In this document: in pieces, positions 55,626 through 64,000 of the stretch
Layout: each line of letters begins with the position of its first letter
Position numbering within the stretch: the first letter of the stretch is position 1
NCBI RefSeq assembly: GCF_024055595.1
Contig: NZ_JAMXOF010000002.1
Location: 434,001-498,000, forward strand
Origin: Mucilaginibacter aurantiaciroseus
GTDB lineage: Bacteria; Bacteroidota; Bacteroidia; Sphingobacteriales; Sphingobacteriaceae
Direction: 5' to 3'
Length of the DNA: 64,000 nucleotides
The notes under the pieces: model-generated
Databases searched by the model: none
What the model was told of the DNA's origin: nothing
Seen by the model: only the letters and a program-made list of their open reading frames with translations
Translations under genes and position numbers: made by a program

Positions 55626-56120
55626 ATGCTTAAACTATTATCTGCCGTTGCTTTTATAATTGTTTTAAATCTGTCGGCCAAAGCCCAAACTCAGGACAGC
55701 ACACTCAAGCTATCGCCTGTTAAGACCTTGAGCGATATACAATATAACGCATTAACAAAGGGGAACGACCTTTACGAGATGGATAAGGTGGCCAGCCAGA
55801 ACAATTATCCGTCATCAGAAAAGGCTTTAAAATTTAAAAAGGAGATGGATCTAAGCCCAACGCAGGTTGCATCTTTAATTAAGATAAACACGGAGCTAAA
55901 GCGTAAGAAAATAGAAATGGGCAACTTTATTGTAACTAACGAAACCAAGCTGGATGCCTTGTTCCGCGCTAAAAAGATCAACGAAAGCGACCTTATCTAT
56001 TATACTAACCGCTATGGTTTATACCAGGGCGAGTTGCGGAATGCTATTTTAAACGCGGCGCTTAATACCTATTATTTACTGTCGCCGGGGCAGATAGCAA
56101 AGCTTAACAAATTGAAATAA
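55626..56120 (+). CDS. Small secreted helical protein, Spy/CpxP-like character
   Basis: A 164-aa protein with signal peptide (ends SAKAQ). The mature part is helical, with KEMDLSPTQVASLIKINTELKRKK and YYLLSPGQIAKLNKLK giving LSPxQ patterns similar to Spy/CpxP-type proteins. It starts 57 bases before accA on the same strand but with a gap that may hold the accA promoter. Function unknown. Confidence 0.65.
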   Translation: MLKLLSAVAFIIVLNLSAKAQTQDSTLKLSPVKTLSDIQYNALTKGNDLYEMDKVASQNNYPSSEKALKFKKEMDLSPTQVASLIKINTELKRKKIEMGNFIVTNETKLDALFRAKKINESDLIYYTNRYGLYQGELRNAILNAALNTYYLLSPGQIAKLNKLK

Positions 56121-56177
56121 TCATAATTAAAACAATATGCCGATGGATTTATTTAATTTAGCGGCCAATAAAATTGT

Positions 56178-57134
56178 ATGAAGATTACATTTGATTTTGA
56201 AAAACCACTGGCAGAATTGCAGGGGCAGATAGAAAAGGTTAAGCAGGTTGAAGAAAAAAACAAGCTCGACATGTCGGCCACCGTTGCAGAATTGGAAGCC
56301 AAGATGGAAGCCACCAAGAAAGAGATTTATGCCAACCTAACCGGCTGGCAAAAAGTACAGATATCCCGCCACCCCGAGCGCCCTTATACCCTACAATATC
56401 TTGAGCTGATGTGCGATGATTTCATCGAGATGCATGGCGACCGTACCGTAGGTGATGATAAAGCGATCATAGGCGGTTTTGGGACGTTAAATGGTCAAAC
56501 AGTGATGTTTATTGGTCACCAAAAAGGCCGTAATACCAAGGAGCGCCAGTTCCGTAATTTTGGTATGGCCAACCCCGAAGGTTACCGCAAAGCTTTAAGG
56601 CTGATGAAAATAGCCGAGAAGTTTGGCAAGCCCGTGGTTACCCTTATAGATACCCCCGGAGCATTCCCCGGCCTTGAGGCTGAAGAGCGCGGGCAGGGCG
56701 AAGCTATTGCCCGTAACCTGCTGGAAATGTCTGTGTTAAAGGTGCCTATCATTTGCGTGGTAATTGGCGAAGGTGCATCAGGTGGTGCATTGGGTATAGG
56801 TATTGGCGATAAAGTGATGATGCTGGATAACTCGTGGTATTCGGTTATCTCTCCGGAAAATTGTTCTACCATCCTGTTCAAAACATGGGAGCAAAAAGAA
56901 CGCGCTGCCGAAATGCTGAAACTGACCTCGACAGAGATGCTGAAGAACAAGTTGATAGACGGTGTAATCAAAGAACCACTTGGCGGCGCGCACCAGGATC
57001 CAATTGCTATGGCTGCAACGCTAAAGAAACAACTGATCAAAGACCTTAAAAACCTAACAGAACGCAACGTTGACGAATTAGTTACCGAACGGATCAACAA
57101 ATTTTGCAACATGGGTGTTGTAGAAGAAGATTAA
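56178..57134 (+). CDS. accA: Acetyl-CoA carboxylase carboxyltransferase subunit alpha
   Basis: A 318-aa cytosolic protein of standard AccA length. The N-terminal helical region ([14 protein letters not shown]) precedes the carboxyltransferase core: [83 protein letters not shown] and [15 protein letters not shown]. With AccD it transfers carboxyl from biotin to acetyl-CoA, giving malonyl-CoA for fatty-acid synthesis. Neither accD nor accBC is in the window. Confidence 0.97.
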   Translation: MKITFDFEKPLAELQGQIEKVKQVEEKNKLDMSATVAELEAKMEATKKEIYANLTGWQKVQISRHPERPYTLQYLELMCDDFIEMHGDRTVGDDKAIIGGFGTLNGQTVMFIGHQKGRNTKERQFRNFGMANPEGYRKALRLMKIAEKFGKPVVTLIDTPGAFPGLEAEERGQGEAIARNLLEMSVLKVPIICVVIGEGASGGALGIGIGDKVMMLDNSWYSVISPENCSTILFKTWEQKERAAEMLKLTSTEMLKNKLIDGVIKEPLGGAHQDPIAMAATLKKQLIKDLKNLTERNVDELVTERINKFCNMGVVEED

Positions 57135-57156
57135 TTTTTTAGGTAGTAGATAAATG

Positions 57157-57183
57157 AAAAGCGGCTTAATGGCCGCTTTTTTT
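57157..57183 (+). terminator. Terminator of accA
   Basis: AAAAGCGGC (57157-57165) pairs with GCCGCTTTT (57172-57180), followed by more Ts to 57183. Confidence 0.85.
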
Positions 57184-57258
57184 GTTCCGTGTTCATCGAA
57201 AATGGAAATACGTTAAAGCTTTTATTGTTGATAATGAGGTTTTTATGAAATGTTCATG

Positions 57259-57283
57259 GTGTTCACGTAGTGAACGTGAACAC
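57259..57283. other. Inverted repeat GTGTTCACG/CGTGAACAC
   Basis: Perfect 9-base arms at 57259-57267 and 57275-57283. A similar GTTCACGT/GTGAACAC arrangement occurs near 9953-9976, so it may be a small dispersed palindrome. Confidence 0.45.
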
Positions 57284-57311
57284 TTGCCAGTCAATATGAC
57301 GAGTGGGTATT

Positions 57312-57348
57312 AAACAAGAAAAGCGGCTCATCGCCGCTTTTCTTGTTT
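57312..57348. terminator. Terminator of the DUF2723 gene (bidirectional)
   Basis: A 16-base perfect stem, AAACAAGAAAAGCGGC (57312-57327) with GCCGCTTTTCTTGTTT (57333-57348). It sits just past the 3' end of the minus-strand gene. Confidence 0.8.
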
Positions 57349-57363
57349 CTAAAAATCTAAATT

Positions 57364-60300
57364 CTATTGTTGTGTTTGCATACCGCCAAACTTGGTGCCG
57401 AAGTCTTTCAACTGGGCGCTTATTTTAGCACTTAGCGCATCCTGTTTATAGGTTTTGGTTAGGTTAACCATGCCGTTAAGTAACGACAAGAACAGCTGCA
57501 CATCGCGGGTGTTTAAGCTGCGATCACTTTTTTGATAAAGGATATAGCTGTAATTCAGTTGGTCTGCTATGTAAGCATCAATTTGGTTAGTAAGCTTAAG
57601 GCCTAAAGTAGCATCACCCATACGGAACAGGCTTTCTGCCATGTAATATTTACGCACTGCCAATTCAGATGAGATGATTACAGCAGGCATTACATCGTCA
57701 TATTTCTTCAACGCGTTTTTAGCCAAATCCTGGTGGCCTTCTTTTAAAAGGTTATCGGCAAGGGTTGCATACAAACGGGTTATTAGCGGGTAAAACAGGT
57801 TTAACGATTCATGATCCAAGTAACTGGCATTTTTAAAGTTGCCGTATTTATACTTGTTGATCATGTTGTCATACATTTTCAACGTATTGCTATTTTCTTG
57901 CGCGGCAGCAGTTGTATCCGGCTTGTAAGGCATCAACCTGTAGGTTAAACCTTCACTATACAGGTATTTATCAAGCCCAAGCATATTATCGCTTGGTACG
58001 GTTGATGCAAAGTAAACCGGGCGTTTCCAGTTGTTATGTGCCAGGATATCCATCATAGCCAGGTTATCTTTAGTTACATATTTACCCGGGTAGGTCCAGT
58101 CCATTTCAGGTACTATTTGGTCTTTTTTATCGGCAGGTACGGTGCCGTATTTAACAACATCAGCAGCATTAACCGTTAATTTAAAGTTTTTGCTTGGCAG
58201 ATAATTAGCGCTTTCGCCGTTTTGGTACTGCACCATATTGTCTTTACTGTCTGATGTTATAAAGTCGAATACTTCCTTCAACTCTACATTGCCTGCAATT
58301 TTAGCGTCGTTGTAATAAATCACATCGCGGATGCCTGTTTTAAACTTATCATTAGGCATGCTGATAGGCAGTGGCGCCGAATTATTCATTTTGCCCTTCA
58401 TCTGGCGGATATACCAATCCGTACCCAGTAAGCTTAAGTTTACAATACGCACATCCGGGCGAACGTTTTCAACCTCCTGGATATACCAAAGCGGGTAAGT
58501 ATCGTTATCGGCGTATGTGAAAAGGATAGCATTTGGCGCACACGAGTTTAAATAATCGTAAGCGATATCGTGCGGGGTAAGCTTGGTAGAGCGGTCATGG
58601 TCATCCCATTCCTGGTTAGCCATAAGTGCTGGTGCAGCAAGCAAACATAATACGGTGGCAATTAGGGCGCTGGTTTTAGGATTAATCTTTTTGCTCAGCA
58701 AATCAGCGATAAATAATACGCCCAGTCCAATCCAAATCGCAAAGGCATAGAACGAACCTGCATACGCATAATCACGCTCACGTGGCTGTAGAGGGTCCTG
58801 ATTAAGGTAAAGCACAATGGCTAAGCCCGTGAAGAAGAAAAGTATCACCACCACACCCGCATCGCGCTGGTTGCGTTGGAAATGATAAACCATCCCCAAT
58901 AAACCTATAATTAGTGGCAAGAAATATAACCTATTGTATGATTTACTTAGCGTAACCGTGCTTGGGAGGTCTTTATTACCAAATCCGCTTAACCAGCTGC
59001 CATCAGCACCTTGGGCAGTTTGCCCGTCCATTTCGTTAGCGCGACCTACAAAGTTCCAAAGGAAATAGCGGGTGTACATCTGTGTAACCTGCCAGCTAGT
59101 AAAGAAACCGATATTGGTAGCCATGGTAGCCATGGTAGGGTGCTCCTCGTGCCCTAATTGCGACCACGTTTTGTAAAACTCGGCATGGCCGGGTTTTTGA
59201 CTAAACATACGCGGGAACAGGGTGTTTCTGTCGTAAATGGTACTTAGTTTTTTACCGGCAATTTCGTATTCCTTTTCGCCGCGGCGGTATATTTTAGCGC
59301 CCTCTGTTTGGTCGGTAACCTGCGAGTCGAAGTATTCGCCGTATAATAAAGGCGTATCGCCATATTGGTCGCGGTTTAAGTAGCTGTTTACAGCAAATGG
59401 GTCTTGCGGGTCGCTGTTATTAAGGTTAGTACCCGCTTTAGCGCGGATCACGATCATCACAAATGAACTGTAACCAAACAAAATGAAAGCAGCACATATC
59501 AGTACGCGGTTAAGCGCAACACGCCTTTCGCGCACTTTTAAAACATATTCTAACAATGCTAAAATAGCCGCTGCGCCTATAAAGCCTATAATGCCTGCGC
59601 TAATGGTAAGCAATGCCACAAAGCAAAATACCGCTATTCCCAAATAAGTAGTGGTAGGTTTGATGGTATAATAAATACCTGATGCTAAAGTGCCAATCAC
59701 TAATATAAAGAACACGATAGCACCGCTGCCGAAGCCCATGCCTAAGGTGTTTACAAATAGTAAATCGGAGAAGGCCGCACCTTTAACGGTAAACTGTATA
59801 ACGCCCCATAATATTAGTGCAACGGTTATTACACCTAAAACAAACGACCAGATAGTGCCTGAAGCGGTTACGTTTTTTGCCCTGCGAAAGTAAATAACCA
59901 ACGCAATTGCCGGTATAACCAGCAAGTTTAGCAAGTGAATGCCTATTGATAAGCCCATTACATAGGCGATGAAAATAATCCATTTATCAGCACGGTTTTC
60001 ATCGGCGTGGTTTTCCCATTTCAATATCGCCCAAAAAACAATTGCGGTACAAAGCGACGACTGCGCGTAAACCTCGCTCTCCACAGCCGAGAACCAGAAG
60101 GTATCAGACCAGGTATAAGCCAATGCCCCCACCAAACCTGCACCAATAATTTGGATGATGTTTGTTTGGGTGATCTCTTCGCCGACTTTAACAACTAATT
60201 TTTTTGCCAATGCGGTTATCGTCCAAAATAAGAATAGGATAGTTGCACCACTGGCCAGGGCCGATGCCATGTTGGTGAAGTAGGCCACCTTCATGTTATT

Positions 60301-60507
60301 GCCCATAGATAGGAGCGAAAATACTTTACCTATCATGGTAAACAGGGGCGCACCGGGTTGGTGGGCTACCTGCAGGCGGTAAATACAAGCTATAAATTCG
60401 CCGCAATCCCAAAAGCTGGTAGAGGGTTCAAGCGTTAAAATGTAGGTTATTGATGCAATAATGCCGGCAGCCCAGCCAAAAATATTGTTGATCTTATTGT
60501 AGTTCAT
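57364..60507 (-). CDS. DUF2723 membrane protein (glycosyltransferase-C-like, large)
   Basis: A 1047-aa integral membrane protein of family DUF2723, typical of Bacteroidota. The N-terminus has TLEPSTSFWDCGEFIACIYRLQ with the DCGE acidic pair like that of PMT/GT-C enzymes, and HQPGAPLFTMIGKVF. About a dozen helices occupy 1-640, followed by a large soluble domain (about 660-1047) starting NSCAPNAILFTYADNDTYPL and ending in TPR-like helices. Members are proposed protein O-mannosyltransferases of Bacteroidota; not proven here. Monocistronic. Confidence 0.9.
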   Translation of the reverse strand: MNYNKINNIFGWAAGIIASITYILTLEPSTSFWDCGEFIACIYRLQVAHQPGAPLFTMIGKVFSLLSMGNNMKVAYFTNMASALASGATILFLFWTITALAKKLVVKVGEEITQTNIIQIIGAGLVGALAYTWSDTFWFSAVESEVYAQSSLCTAIVFWAILKWENHADENRADKWIIFIAYVMGLSIGIHLLNLLVIPAIALVIYFRRAKNVTASGTIWSFVLGVITVALILWGVIQFTVKGAAFSDLLFVNTLGMGFGSGAIVFFILVIGTLASGIYYTIKPTTTYLGIAVFCFVALLTISAGIIGFIGAAAILALLEYVLKVRERRVALNRVLICAAFILFGYSSFVMIVIRAKAGTNLNNSDPQDPFAVNSYLNRDQYGDTPLLYGEYFDSQVTDQTEGAKIYRRGEKEYEIAGKKLSTIYDRNTLFPRMFSQKPGHAEFYKTWSQLGHEEHPTMATMATNIGFFTSWQVTQMYTRYFLWNFVGRANEMDGQTAQGADGSWLSGFGNKDLPSTVTLSKSYNRLYFLPLIIGLLGMVYHFQRNQRDAGVVVILFFFTGLAIVLYLNQDPLQPRERDYAYAGSFYAFAIWIGLGVLFIADLLSKKINPKTSALIATVLCLLAAPALMANQEWDDHDRSTKLTPHDIAYDYLNSCAPNAILFTYADNDTYPLWYIQEVENVRPDVRIVNLSLLGTDWYIRQMKGKMNNSAPLPISMPNDKFKTGIRDVIYYNDAKIAGNVELKEVFDFITSDSKDNMVQYQNGESANYLPSKNFKLTVNAADVVKYGTVPADKKDQIVPEMDWTYPGKYVTKDNLAMMDILAHNNWKRPVYFASTVPSDNMLGLDKYLYSEGLTYRLMPYKPDTTAAAQENSNTLKMYDNMINKYKYGNFKNASYLDHESLNLFYPLITRLYATLADNLLKEGHQDLAKNALKKYDDVMPAVIISSELAVRKYYMAESLFRMGDATLGLKLTNQIDAYIADQLNYSYILYQKSDRSLNTRDVQLFLSLLNGMVNLTKTYKQDALSAKISAQLKDFGTKFGGMQTQQ

Positions 60508-60654
60508 GCTGTTTATTACAAGCTAAATCAGGTTTAAGTAGCCGAAAATAAGAAAAACATTAAGATGTTTCGGTTAAAAGAAGTAAACCTTAACACTTTT
60601 TAACGGATGATTTGGCTGTAAAAACAATTTCAAATACTTTTTTAAATTTTGCTT

Positions 60655-60683
60655 TTGAGTTTTGAAAAATCATCCTATATTTG
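60655..60683 (+). promoter_or_regulatory. Promoter of tRNA-Gln
   Basis: TTG at 60655-60657, 18-base spacer, TATATTTG at 60676-60683, matching TTG-N(17-23)-TAnnTTTG. The -7 element ends 37 bases before the tRNA. Confidence 0.75.
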
Positions 60684-60720
60684 CATTCCTTTTCGAGGTA
60701 GAATACAACCCAAAGGAGAT

Positions 60721-60791
60721 TGCCTGATAGTATAATGGTAGTACAACGGTTTTTGGTACCGTTTGTCTAGGTTCGAATCCTGGTCGGGCAA
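60721..60791 (+). tRNA. tRNA-Gln (anticodon TTG)
   Basis: Acceptor stem TGCCTGA (60721-60727) pairs with TCGGGCA (60784-60790) with one G-T. Anticodon stem ACGGT/ACCGT (60746-60750/60758-60762) encloses TTTTGGT with anticodon TTG at 60753-60755. T arm TAGGTTCGAATCCTG. Discriminator A60791; CCA not encoded. Confidence 0.96.
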
Positions 60792-60793
60792 CG

Positions 60794-60865
60794 TTGAAAT
60801 TTCGGATTTCGGATTTTTCATTTCGGATTTATTTCCAAGATAAAAATCGAAATCCGATTGTTTTT
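60794..60865. repeat. TTTCGGATT repeats with inverted end
   Basis: Three copies of TTTCGGATTT-like sequence lie in 60797-60832, followed by the inverted AAATCGAAATCCGATT at 60844-60859. Together they can fold into a hairpin between tRNA-Gln and prs. Confidence 0.55.
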
Positions 60866-60942
60866 TATACCGGGGTTGATGAACTAGGGACTGCTGGTTG
60901 AGGTGTTAAAGCCGAGATCATAAATCGTAAATCCAAAAGAAA

Positions 60943-61887
60943 ATGCCTTTACAGTTTAATACAGTTAAGCTATTTGCAGGATCAGGTTCTAAGGATCTGT
61001 CAGAACACATTGCTACATCATACGGGCAACCGCTTGGCGATGTGGTTTTGTCGCGTTTTAGCGACGGCGAATTTCAACCGCATTTTAACGAAAGTATTCG
61101 TGGTTGTGATGTGTTTTTAATACAAAGCACACATCAGCCTACCGATAACCTCATGGAACTGCTAATGATGATTGATGCCGCACGCCGTGCATCTGCCCAC
61201 TACATTATTGCAGTTATACCTTACTTTGGTTTGGCCCGTCAGGACAGGAAAGATAAGCCTCGTGTTGCCATAGGCTCAAAACTGGTGGCAAATTTATTAG
61301 TAGCCGCAGGTATCAACCGTATTATGACGATGGACCTGCACGCTGCACAAATCCAGGCGTTTTTTGATGTGCCGGTAGATCACTTAGATGCATCTATCAT
61401 ATTTGTACCTTATATAAAAAGCCTTAATTTAGGTAATATAACCATTGCATCGCCGGATATGGGCGGCTCTTACAGGGCGCGTAGCTTTGCAAAGTTTTTT
61501 AATGCCGAAGTTGTTATTTGCGATAAACGCCGCAAGCGTGCAAATGAAATTGAAAGCATGACCATTATTGGCGATGTTACCAATCAGGACATTGTACTGA
61601 TAGATGACATTTGCGATACGGCAGGTACGCTTGCAAAAGCAGCCGGCTTAATTATGGAGCGTGGTGCACGCAGCGTTCGCGCGGTATGTACACACCCGGT
61701 GTTATCCGGTAAGGCTTACGAAACTATCGAAAACTCGGCATTAACGGAATTGATAGTGACCGATACCATACCGTTGAAGCACAGCAGCCCTAAAATAAGG
61801 GTACTTACAACTGCCGACTTGTTTGCAAAAGCAATAAGCAATGTAAACGAGCATGGCTCAATAAGCCAGCTTTTTAAAGTAGACTAA
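60943..61887 (+). CDS. prs: Ribose-phosphate pyrophosphokinase
   Basis: A 314-aa cytosolic enzyme of normal length. Motifs: LFAGSGSKDLSEHIA, LSRFSDGEFQPHFNESIRG, IPYFGLARQDRKDKPR (catalytic Lys/Arg region), MDLHAAQIQAFFDVPVDHL, and the PRPP loop VLIDDICDTAGTLAKAA. It makes PRPP from ribose 5-phosphate and ATP for nucleotide, His and Trp synthesis. The rplY-pth run follows on the same strand, the usual prs-rplY-pth order. Confidence 0.97.
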   Translation: MPLQFNTVKLFAGSGSKDLSEHIATSYGQPLGDVVLSRFSDGEFQPHFNESIRGCDVFLIQSTHQPTDNLMELLMMIDAARRASAHYIIAVIPYFGLARQDRKDKPRVAIGSKLVANLLVAAGINRIMTMDLHAAQIQAFFDVPVDHLDASIIFVPYIKSLNLGNITIASPDMGGSYRARSFAKFFNAEVVICDKRRKRANEIESMTIIGDVTNQDIVLIDDICDTAGTLAKAAGLIMERGARSVRAVCTHPVLSGKAYETIENSALTELIVTDTIPLKHSSPKIRVLTTADLFAKAISNVNEHGSISQLFKVD

Positions 61888-61893
61888 AAATAT

Positions 61894-61916
61894 CCATACC
61901 ATGTTGGTATGGTTTT
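61894..61916 (+). terminator. Short hairpin between prs and rplY
   Basis: CCATACCA (61894-61901) pairs with TGGTATGG (61905-61912), followed by TTTT. Short loop and T tract suggest partial termination. Confidence 0.5.
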
Positions 61917-61931
61917 GAATAATAAATAATA

Positions 61932-62510
61932 ATGAAATCATTTGCTATTAGCGGTTCTCCAAGAGAGAACGTAGGGAAAAGAGACGCTAAAGGACTGCGT
62001 TACCAAGGCTTAGTGCCTGCAGTACTTTACGGTGGTGCAACACAAACCCACTTTGCAGTGTCCGCAGCTGATTTGAGAGCCCTAGTTTATACTCCGGTTG
62101 TTCATTTCATCGACATTGAAGTTGCTGGTGTTAAATCACAAGCAATTATTAAAGATATGCAGTTCCATCCTTTAACTGAACAACTTATCCACATCGACTT
62201 TTTATTGTTAGATCAAAACAAGCCGGTAACTATCGAGATCCCTGTAAAATTAACAGGTACTTCTCCGGGTGTTAAAGTGGGTGGTAAATTAGTTCAAAAA
62301 CTAAGGAAACTGCGTGTTAAAGCATTGCCAAAAGATCACTTAGATAACATCGAAGTGAGCATCGAAGACCTTGAGGTTGGTAAATCAGTAAAAGTTAACG
62401 AGATTAACTTGCCTAACCTTACTATCACTAATGCACAAGAAGATACAATTGTATCTGTAACCACTTCACGTGCTTTACGCCAGGCTGAACAAGAAGCAGG
62501 TAAAAAATAA
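61932..62510 (+). CDS. rplY: 50S ribosomal protein L25 / general stress protein Ctc
   Basis: A 192-aa L25 of the long Ctc form: N-terminal L25 domain (about 1-90: SPRENVGKRDAKGLRYQGLVPAVLYGG) binding 5S rRNA, then the TL5/Ctc C-terminal beta domain (about 95-180: KLTGTSPGVKVGGKLVQKLRKLRV, ALPKDHLDNIEV). It lies between prs and pth as in many bacteria. A strong terminator follows. Confidence 0.95.
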   Translation: MKSFAISGSPRENVGKRDAKGLRYQGLVPAVLYGGATQTHFAVSAADLRALVYTPVVHFIDIEVAGVKSQAIIKDMQFHPLTEQLIHIDFLLLDQNKPVTIEIPVKLTGTSPGVKVGGKLVQKLRKLRVKALPKDHLDNIEVSIEDLEVGKSVKVNEINLPNLTITNAQEDTIVSVTTSRALRQAEQEAGKK

Positions 62511-62551
62511 TTTGTGGTGATAACACCGATTATTGTGTAATTACAACGATT

Positions 62552-62585
62552 ACAGCGATAGGATATCCTATCGCTGTTTTTGTTT
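62552..62585 (+). terminator. Terminator after rplY
   Basis: A 26-base perfect palindrome starts ACAGCGATAGGA (62552-62563) and ends at 62577, then TTTTTGTTT to 62585. Confidence 0.88.
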
Positions 62586-62715
62586 AATCATATCGTTAAA
62601 ACAATTACAGGGTTAAAATTAAGAGAGTAAACTATAAAAGCAACGGAGTTAAACCCATCGCAATTTTTGTATAATTGTGGTTGTAAAAGTTTCCCTTATT
62701 AAGGGCAGAGGAAAT

Positions 62716-63276
62716 ATGAAGTATTTGATAGTAGGACTGGGAAATATTGGGCCTGAGTATGCGGATACAAGGCATAATATCGGTTTTATGGTGCTTAATG
62801 AAATGGCGAAGCAGGAGGGGGCAAAATTTTACACCATGCGCCTGGCTGCATATACCGAAGTGTCTTTTAAAGGCCGCACCTTGTCGCTTATCAAACCAAC
62901 CACCTATATGAACCTTAGTGGTAAGGCCCTAAACCATTGGATGAAGGAGTTGAAGATCCCGGTTGAGAATGTACTGGTTATTGTTGATGATATTGCACTG
63001 CCATTAGGCACGCTGCGTTTAAAACCTAAAGGCAGTGCTGCCGGGCATAATGGTTTAAAACACATCGAAGCTACATTGGGCAATAACGAATATGCGCGGC
63101 TGCGTTTTGGCGTGAGCGATAATTACCCTAAAGGCCGCCAGGTTGATTATGTGTTAAGCGGATTTGATGACGATGAAAAACCCGAGTTACCTGCCCTGAT
63201 AGACCGCTCGATAGAAATGATAAAGAGCTTTGCTACTATTGGCACTGAGTTGACCATGACTAAATTCAATAAATAA
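62716..63276 (+). CDS. pth: Peptidyl-tRNA hydrolase
   Basis: A 186-aa enzyme starting at ATG 62716 (MKYLIVGLGNIGPEYADTRH). An in-frame start at 62677 adds 13 residues unlike the family and was rejected; AGAGGAAAT just upstream can serve as the ribosome site. Catalytic His in TRHNIGF, Asn in TYMNLSG, Asp in VIVDDIALPLG, and GSAAGHNGLKHIE are all present. It frees tRNA from dropped-off peptidyl-tRNA. Cytosolic and essential in most bacteria. Confidence 0.96.
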   Translation: MKYLIVGLGNIGPEYADTRHNIGFMVLNEMAKQEGAKFYTMRLAAYTEVSFKGRTLSLIKPTTYMNLSGKALNHWMKELKIPVENVLVIVDDIALPLGTLRLKPKGSAAGHNGLKHIEATLGNNEYARLRFGVSDNYPKGRQVDYVLSGFDDDEKPELPALIDRSIEMIKSFATIGTELTMTKFNK

Positions 63277-63279
63277 GTT

Positions 63280-63477
63280 GTGAATACTAAGTTGTTATTA
63301 ATAGGTATTGCTTTTGTAATAGTTGGGTTGCTAATGTATTTGGACGTTAGAAATAGAAGACCGGCTTCTGAAAAAACCAATTGGAATGGACAGCTATTAC
63401 CACAATTTATTGAATTTTGGATTTACGCAATTCTGAGTATAGTTGTTGGGCTGGTGTTTATTTTAAAATCATTTTAA
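63280..63477 (+). CDS. Small two-helix membrane protein
   Basis: A 65-aa protein with GTG start 63280, three bases after the pth stop. Two hydrophobic helices (LLLIGIAFVIVGLLMYLDV and YAILSIVVGLVFILKSF) flank a short polar loop. The tight spacing implies co-transcription with pth. No family recognised; could be misassigned start. Confidence 0.6.
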   Translation: MNTKLLLIGIAFVIVGLLMYLDVRNRRPASEKTNWNGQLLPQFIEFWIYAILSIVVGLVFILKSF

Positions 63478-63490
63478 CAATTTATATCCT

Positions 63491-63838
63491 ATGAAAGTTT
63501 ACGGCATCACCAATTGCAATACGGTAAAAAAAGCACTCGACTGGCTTAAGGCCAATAATGTAACTTACGAGTTTCACGATTTTAAAAAACTTGGTGTTAG
63601 CGCCGAAAAACTGAATGAGTGGGATAGCAAGGCTGGCTACGAAAAGTTTATGAACAAGCAGGGCCTTACCTACAAACAGCTTGACCCGGTTGTTAAAGAG
63701 GGCATCAAAACCAAAGACGATGCTTTGGCTTTACTACAACAAAAAACCAGCATGATCAAACGCCCGGTGATAGAGAATGGCGATTTCCTTTTTTTTGGTT
63801 TTGATGAAGCTGTGTATCAAAAAATATTGTTAGCGTAG
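63491..63838 (+). CDS. ArsC-family reductase-like protein (Spx/YffB type)
   Basis: A 115-aa thioredoxin-fold protein of the ArsC/Spx family. The single N-terminal Cys is in YGITNCNTVKKALDWL, and IKRPVIENGDFLFFGFDEA is the family's substrate-loop region. YffB/Spx-like members interact with glutathione or RNA polymerase, so arsenate reduction should not be assumed. It follows the small membrane-protein gene by 13 bases, probably the same transcript. Confidence 0.9.
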   Translation: MKVYGITNCNTVKKALDWLKANNVTYEFHDFKKLGVSAEKLNEWDSKAGYEKFMNKQGLTYKQLDPVVKEGIKTKDDALALLQQKTSMIKRPVIENGDFLFFGFDEAVYQKILLA

Positions 63839-63846
63839 TAACTTTT

Positions 63847-63867
63847 GCTAATTGCTTAACAATTAGC
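63847..63867 (+). terminator. Hairpin after the ArsC-like gene
   Basis: GCTAATTG (63847-63854) pairs with CAATTAGC (63860-63867) around CTTAA. The T tract is weak (GTAATTTAATT), so terminator assignment is tentative. Confidence 0.5.
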
Positions 63868-63958
63868 GTAATTTAATTATTACAGTTAATAAATGTCATA
63901 GTAGCTAATTCAATTATTACTATACTTGTCCTTGTTTTTACCAAATCATTAAAAAATT

Positions 63959-64000
63959 ATGAAATTGAAACTAATTGCCGGGTTTACGTTGGCTTTTATG
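63959..64000 (+). CDS. 5' end of a secreted protein (runs off the window)
   Basis: ATG at 63959-63961 opens MKLKLIAGFTLAFM, the start of a signal peptide (basic residues then a hydrophobic run). Only 14 codons are in the window, so the product cannot be named. Confidence 0.6.
   Translation, partial: MKLKLIAGFTLAFM

Noticed and set aside
63491..63838. Arsenate reductase (arsC)
   Set aside because: Only the Spx/YffB-type single Cys motif is present and no arsenic genes are nearby, so no arsC name is given.

Overview
The window is chromosomal DNA of a Bacteroidota bacterium, most like Sphingobacteriaceae (Mucilaginibacter/Pedobacter type). The signs are a SusC/SusD pair under a LacI regulator, many lipoproteins with lipobox signals, Tat-type secreted sugar enzymes, DUF2723 and DUF998 membrane proteins, promoters of the TTG-N(17-23)-TAnnTTTG type ahead of both tRNAs, and moderate G+C with small intergenic palindromes. 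No phage, transposase, CRISPR array or rRNA operon was seen.

Layout. 1-755: 5' end of a PfkB sugar kinase (minus strand, runs off the left edge) and tRNA-Asn with its own promoter and terminator. 1035-3799: a LytTR response regulator with its 7TM-DISM sensor kinase. 4073-9271: small membrane proteins, a membrane acyltransferase and an AraC-type regulator. 9357-14162: a decaying segment with remnants of a GH92 mannosidase, a CPA1 antiporter, a CHAT protein and a TPR protein. Between them lie intact genes: a DoxX pair with two tiny membrane proteins, a 2OG-Fe(II) oxygenase and a pentameric ligand-gated ion channel homologue. 14184-15661: a membrane protein and a DUF1684 protein. 15910-16120: a candidate small RNA.

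16197-35500 is the core of the window, a polysaccharide utilisation locus (PUL). A LacI regulator is followed by three phased palindromic operators and then by one long co-directional run: SusC, SusD, PKD-domain lipoprotein, membrane N-acetyltransferase (DUF5009), DUF4874/DUF4832 lipoprotein, GH31, beta-helix lipoprotein, NahK-like kinase, CBM9-like protein, FucP/NagP-type permease, GH109 and a NagB-like/PIG-L fusion. My reading is that it takes up and degrades an alpha-linked, amino-sugar-containing and perhaps partly de-N-acetylated glycan. Sugars would be re-acetylated in the periplasm, cleaved by GH31 and GH109, imported by the permease and phosphorylated by the kinase. The NagB-like protein lacks one catalytic acid of true deaminases, so its reaction is open.

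35758-38838: DUF779 and aldehyde dehydrogenase genes with a divergent AraC regulator and a palindrome between them. 38925-43782: a Tat-signal TIM-barrel protein, a lipocalin-like lipoprotein, a DUF72 pseudogene, a PAS/HisKA protein without an ATPase domain, a duplicated Spy/CpxP-like protein and DUF4287. 43822-47559: a GH30/ThuA operon and a DUF3037/HipA-like pair. 47958-55465: AsmA-like protein, lipoprotein, aldo/keto reductase, esterase and GH43, with several families of intergenic palindromes. 55626-64000: mostly housekeeping genes (accA, a DUF2723 protein, tRNA-Gln, prs, rplY, pth, an ArsC-family protein) and the start of a further secreted protein.
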